Positions 61,444 to 64,000 of a stretch of DNA of 64,000 bases are shown piece by piece. The stretch covers positions 1 through 64,000 of the forward strand of contig SFIR01000005.1 in NCBI GenBank assembly GCA_004556165.1, written 5' to 3'. Every line of letters begins with the position of its first letter. Position 1 is the stretch's first letter. A model generated the notes under the pieces. The model was not told the DNA's origin, searched no databases, and worked only from the letters and a program-made list of their open reading frames with translations. The position numbers and the translations under genes are program-made. Source of the DNA: Clostridiales bacterium (lineage in GTDB: Bacteria; Bacillota; Clostridia; Christensenellales; CAG-138).

Positions 61444-62640
61444 TTACAGGCTGGTGAAGTTGTCAAAATAGCCCTGGATGTAGATGATGGGCGTGCCCTT
61501 GTCACCGGAGCCGGAGGTGAGGTCACAGAGCGAACCGATAAGATCGGTGAGACGGCGGGGAGTCGTACCCTCGGATACCATATTGCCCACGAGGGAGGAA
61601 CCGTCCTTCTGACTGATGCGTTCCTTGATGGCATCCTTGAGAGCCTCGCCGGACAGCTCGGGGAAGTCGTTGTCGGCAAGATACTTCAGCTTCAGCTCGT
61701 TGGGAGTTCCGACGAGGCCGGAGGTATAGGCAGGGGAAACAACGGGATCGGCAAGCTCCCAGATCTTTCCGATGGGATCTTTGAATGCGCCGTCGCCGTA
61801 GACCATTACTTCCATATGCTTTCCGGTCAGTTCAAAGAGCTTTGCCTGAATCTTTTCGACCATGTCCTGGCAGTCACGGGGGAAGAGCTTAACCTTATCC
61901 TCGGTCGCCTTGTTGGAACCGAGCAGACCGTATTTTTCGTTATATCCGCTGCCGTCAACGGAGGAAGTCATAATTTCATCAAGACCGTAAACGATTTCGG
62001 CACCTGCTGCCTTCAGAAGGCGCTTGGTCCTTGCACGGGTGTGAATGTCGCAATGGAGGACGTTCTTGGTATAATTCAGAATGGCACGGGGGTCATTTGC
62101 AAAGATGACCTCGACTTCTGCACCGGATTCACGAATGAGGTCGCTGTAATATGTAACGTAATCCACTCCGGTAAAGGGATGCCGGACATAGCCGAAGTTT
62201 TTGCGGTATTCCTCTTCGGTAAGTATATCGCGATAGGGATCGATGCCGCAGCTGTCGAGCATATCCCAGTCAACAAGGTGGTTGCCCACTTCATCGGAAG
62301 GATAACTCAGCATAAGAACGACCTTCTTACAGCCCTTGGCAATACCCCTGAGGCAGATGGCAAAGCGGTTGCGGCTGAGGATGGGGAAGATAACGCCCAC
62401 GGTGACGCCGCCGAATTTATTGCGGATATCCTGCGCGATCTGATCGACGTTTGCATAATTGCCCTGCGAACGGGCAACGATGGCCTCGGTTATGGCAACG
62501 ATATCGCGGTCATGCGGCTGAAGGTTGCTGCTTTCGATGGCACCCATAATTGATTCGGTAACGATCTTAATGAGATCATCGCCTTCACGGATGATGGGGG
62601 CACGAACGCCCATGGATACGGTTCCTAACATTCTGTTCAT
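61444..62640 (-). CDS. Coenzyme F420-0:L-glutamate ligase-like protein
   Basis: 398 residues starting at ATG 62640 behind AAGGAG. It has the F420_ligase (CofE) fold features: VSMGVRAPIIREGDDLIKIV, DIVAITEAIVARSQGNY and GSGYNEKYGLLGSNKATEDK, with a C-terminal region GDKGTPIIYIQGYFDNF. CofE adds gamma-linked glutamates to F420-0. No other F420 genes are visible and most Clostridia lack F420, so the true substrate may differ. Related proteins without F420 genes are common in Firmicutes. Monocistronic. Confidence 0.75.
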   Translation of the reverse strand: MNRMLGTVSMGVRAPIIREGDDLIKIVTESIMGAIESSNLQPHDRDIVAITEAIVARSQGNYANVDQIAQDIRNKFGGVTVGVIFPILSRNRFAICLRGIAKGCKKVVLMLSYPSDEVGNHLVDWDMLDSCGIDPYRDILTEEEYRKNFGYVRHPFTGVDYVTYYSDLIRESGAEVEVIFANDPRAILNYTKNVLHCDIHTRARTKRLLKAAGAEIVYGLDEIMTSSVDGSGYNEKYGLLGSNKATEDKVKLFPRDCQDMVEKIQAKLFELTGKHMEVMVYGDGAFKDPIGKIWELADPVVSPAYTSGLVGTPNELKLKYLADNDFPELSGEALKDAIKERISQKDGSSLVGNMVSEGTTPRRLTDLIGSLCDLTSGSGDKGTPIIYIQGYFDNFTSL

Positions 62641-63114
62641 AGTAGTTTCTCCTTCTTCAGAATTTACGAATATGTATTCAACTTAAACTCTGCATAGCAG
62701 ATTAAGTTATTGAATGCAATCTAATCTTCATAAACAAAAATAAAGGGACAATAATAATGTACAGCAAATCGGCTTTGTTGTCAATCCGAATTTGCACATC
62801 AGGCAAAAAATATTAGTTGGCGGATGAATACATTGTGCAAGATTCATATAGAACACAACAAAATAGTATACAGAACAAAACGCATTCACCGAATAGTATA
62901 CCCGAGTGGGCGCATTTGATTCATTCATAGATGCTGAATTCGGCAGTCCTTGCGGCATTTCATCACCGCCGGCAGCCATGTATTCAATGAGGACTGCTCG
63001 CCTGCCTTATTGGATATACGCATTTTAGGGCAGGAATGGGGATTGGCATCGGTATTGACATCGGAGACAATCCGGCATGTCTTTCAATTATATTATTTAA
63101 TCTGAACTTAGTGC
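62641..63114. other. Gene-free stretch before the tRNA-Ser region
   Basis: No convincing gene. It contains an imperfect inverted repeat upstream of the F420-ligase-like gene (AACTTAA 62678-62684 with TTAAGTT 62700-62706, inner TGC/GCA) that could be an operator. The rest is AT-rich. Confidence 0.5.
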
Positions 63115-63143
63115 TTGCAAATCTGATTTCCGTGTTGTACAAT
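63115..63143 (+). promoter_or_regulatory. Promoter in front of the degenerate tRNA-Ser copy
   Basis: TTGCAA (63115-63120), 17-bp spacer, TACAAT (63138-63143), 12 bp before the displaced tRNA 5' half at 63155. Confidence 0.65.
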
Positions 63144-63154
63144 ATGGATGCTTC

Positions 63155-63195
63155 GGAGCGGTATCGAAGCGGTCAAAACAGCCTTGACTCGGAAT
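63155..63195 (+). repeat. Displaced tRNA-Ser 5' half, copy 1 (degenerate)
   Basis: GGAGCGGTATCGAAGCGGTC onward to CTCGGAAT matches bases 1-41 of the intact tRNA-Ser at 63537 with several changes. It lacks the variable arm, T-arm and acceptor 3' strand. Confidence 0.85.
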
Positions 63196-63353
63196 ACATG
63201 TCGGCTTGGCAGTTTTGTTTACCGGGAATCCTTGATATATAAGGGATCTCGAAATGAAAAATCGAATATTTTCCAGTTTTCTCTCCTGCTTTTCTCTCCA
63301 AAAGTTTCCTGAGTGAAATTTGAGCGAAGATAAAAGCAGATTGAAACATACAC

Positions 63354-63394
63354 GGAGAGGTATCGAAGTGGTCATAACGGGGCTGACTCGAAAT
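63354..63394 (+). repeat. Displaced tRNA-Ser 5' half, copy 2 (identical)
   Basis: GGAGAGGTATCGAAGTGGTC onward to GACTCGAAAT is identical to bases 1-41 of the intact tRNA-Ser; homology stops in the anticodon loop. Confidence 0.92.
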
Positions 63395-63496
63395 GTTTGG
63401 CAACTTTGGTAGTTTCATCCGCCGGAAATGCCCGTAATATAAGGCTTTTCGGGAGTTCAAATTTCACAATTTAATATCGTTCTTGCGTGTTTTTCT

Positions 63497-63525
63497 TGCA
63501 TTTTTCTAAATGCTCGATTAACATT
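63497..63525 (+). promoter_or_regulatory. Promoter of tRNA-Ser
   Basis: TTGCAT (63497-63502), 17-bp spacer, TAACAT (63520-63525), 11 bp before the tRNA. Confidence 0.6.
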
Positions 63526-63536
63526 AAAGATACATG

Positions 63537-63625
63537 GAGAGGTATCGAAGTGGTCATAACGGGGCTGACTCGAAATCAGTTTGCGAGCAATCGCACATGG
63601 GTTCGAATCCCATCCTCTCCGCCAA
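63537..63625 (+). tRNA. tRNA-Ser (anticodon CGA)
   Basis: 89 nt with acceptor GGAGAGG/CCTCTCC, anticodon loop CTCGAAA (anticodon CGA), a long variable arm (TTTGCGAGCAATCGCA), T-arm with GGGTTCGAATCCC, and an encoded CCA end. Confidence 0.95.
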
Positions 63626-63668
63626 AAAGTCCAGTAAACTCAAGGGTTTTCTGGACTTTTCCTTTTTC
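63626..63668 (+). terminator. Terminator of tRNA-Ser
   Basis: AAAAGTCCAG (63626-63635) pairs with CTGGACTTTT (63652-63661), then CCTTTTTC. Confidence 0.85.
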
Positions 63669-63816
63669 TCGGCAAGGTGTTGATCTTGCGAAAAATGCGG
63701 GAAATCAAGCCCTTTTTCGGCTGTTTTTTGCACGTTTGTTAGAACCGGCAATGTCCGAAAAGCCTTATATATCAAGGCTTTTCGGGGTTGCCTTGATTTT
63801 TTTGCAAGAACTGTGA

Positions 63817-64000
63817 TTACCAGCCCTGACTTTTGGTGTCCGGAAGCGCAAGAACATTGTCCATAACATTCGCGGAAGTGATCTTGGATTTGTAGTCCAG
63901 ATGGCTGTAAATATTCGCCGTCGTGCTGATATCACTGTGACCGAGCCATTCCTGTATCTGCTTCATCGGAACATCGTTTGCAAGAAGCAATGATGCGCAG
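63817..64000 (-). CDS. int: Tyrosine recombinase/integrase, C-terminus only
   Basis: The last 61 codons of a gene entering from the right edge. It reads CASLLLANDVPMKQIQEWLG, HSDISTTANIYSHLDYKSKI and ends TKSQGW-stop at 63817. LGHSDISTTANIYSH holds the conserved His and the nucleophilic Tyr of the catalytic domain. This C-terminal pattern is that of Firmicute phage/ICE integrases of the Tn916 type. The position next to tRNA-Ser points to that gene as the attachment site. Confidence 0.93.
   Translation of the reverse strand, partial: CASLLLANDVPMKQIQEWLGHSDISTTANIYSHLDYKSKITSANVMDNVLALPDTKSQGW

Larger units (their letters stand above)
63626..64000. mobile_element. Left end of an integrated element at tRNA-Ser (partial)
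   Basis: A tyrosine integrase gene points toward tRNA-Ser and runs off the right edge. Between them lies a perfect 12-bp hairpin (63755-63766 with 63774-63785, CCGAAAAGCCTT/AAGGCTTTTCGG). Fragments of that sequence recur beside the upstream tRNA halves (63230-63244 and 63435-63453). The exact boundary is not defined. Confidence 0.65.

Noticed and set aside
62728..62979. 83-codon minus-strand open frame upstream of the F420-ligase-like gene
   Set aside because: No ribosome site, odd Cys/Tyr/Phe-rich composition and no recognisable family.
63354..63394. Second and third tRNA-Ser genes
   Set aside because: Both upstream copies (also 63155-63195) end in the anticodon loop and lack the variable arm, T-arm and 3' acceptor strand.

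Overview
The window looks like the chromosome of a spore-forming, anaerobic Clostridia-type Firmicute, probably a gut Oscillospiraceae/Ruminococcaceae relative. Evidence: a sigK sporulation sigma gene, a SCIFF peptide with its radical SAM maturase beside TIGR04086 and yajC, an NfnAB-type electron-bifurcating pair, a fused IspH-ribosomal protein S1 gene, HemZ, and secreted proteases with dockerins. The species cannot be named from the sequence alone.

Layout. (1) 1-4220 is accessory DNA: the N-terminus of a PLD/DEAD/DUF3427 helicase with an Xre regulator, a MobC-like protein, a short RepA-like protein, a tandem-HTH regulator and small unknown genes. It abuts a sigK gene cut after codon ~112, the position where the Bacillus subtilis skin element interrupts sigK. 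(2) 4.7-8.6 kb holds single metabolic genes: DUF2284, a TIM-barrel isomerase, two GNATs and DUF5714. (3) 8.8-18.2 kb is a minus-strand housekeeping run read scfA-scfB-recJ-apt-rsh-dtd-MBL-hemZ, followed by TIGR04086 and divergent yajC. (4) 19.4-28.7 kb carries tRNA-Pro, a GNAT, nfnAB behind a ~300-nt leader, a DUF3810 membrane protease-like protein and a GntR/ABC/permease operon with a palindromic operator. (5) 28.8-36.2 kb carries a DUF4143 ATPase whose promoter is preceded by four 23-bp repeats, tRNA-Trp, and the operon surE-HI0933-cmk-plsC-ispH/rpsA. (6) 36.5-43.6 kb is kptA, recA and ftsK-rimO-pgsA-cinA. (7) 43.7-53.8 kb is an envelope/secretion island: two S8 proteases with C-terminal dockerins, then a poly-gamma-glutamate operon pgsB-pgsC-pgsA with a gamma-glutamyltransferase lipoprotein in the place of CapD. 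(8) 53.9-61.2 kb is a tightly packed operon ending with two type I signal peptidase paralogues, one lacking both catalytic residues. (9) 61.4-64 kb has an F420-ligase-like gene, then a tRNA-Ser(CGA) site with two displaced 5'-half tRNA copies upstream and a tyrosine integrase entering from the right edge.

Both edges are therefore mobile-element junctions around a core chromosomal segment. The left one sits in sigK and may be a developmentally excised skin-like element; its recombinase and the 3' half of sigK would lie outside the window. All functional calls come from reading the sequences by eye; no database search was possible.
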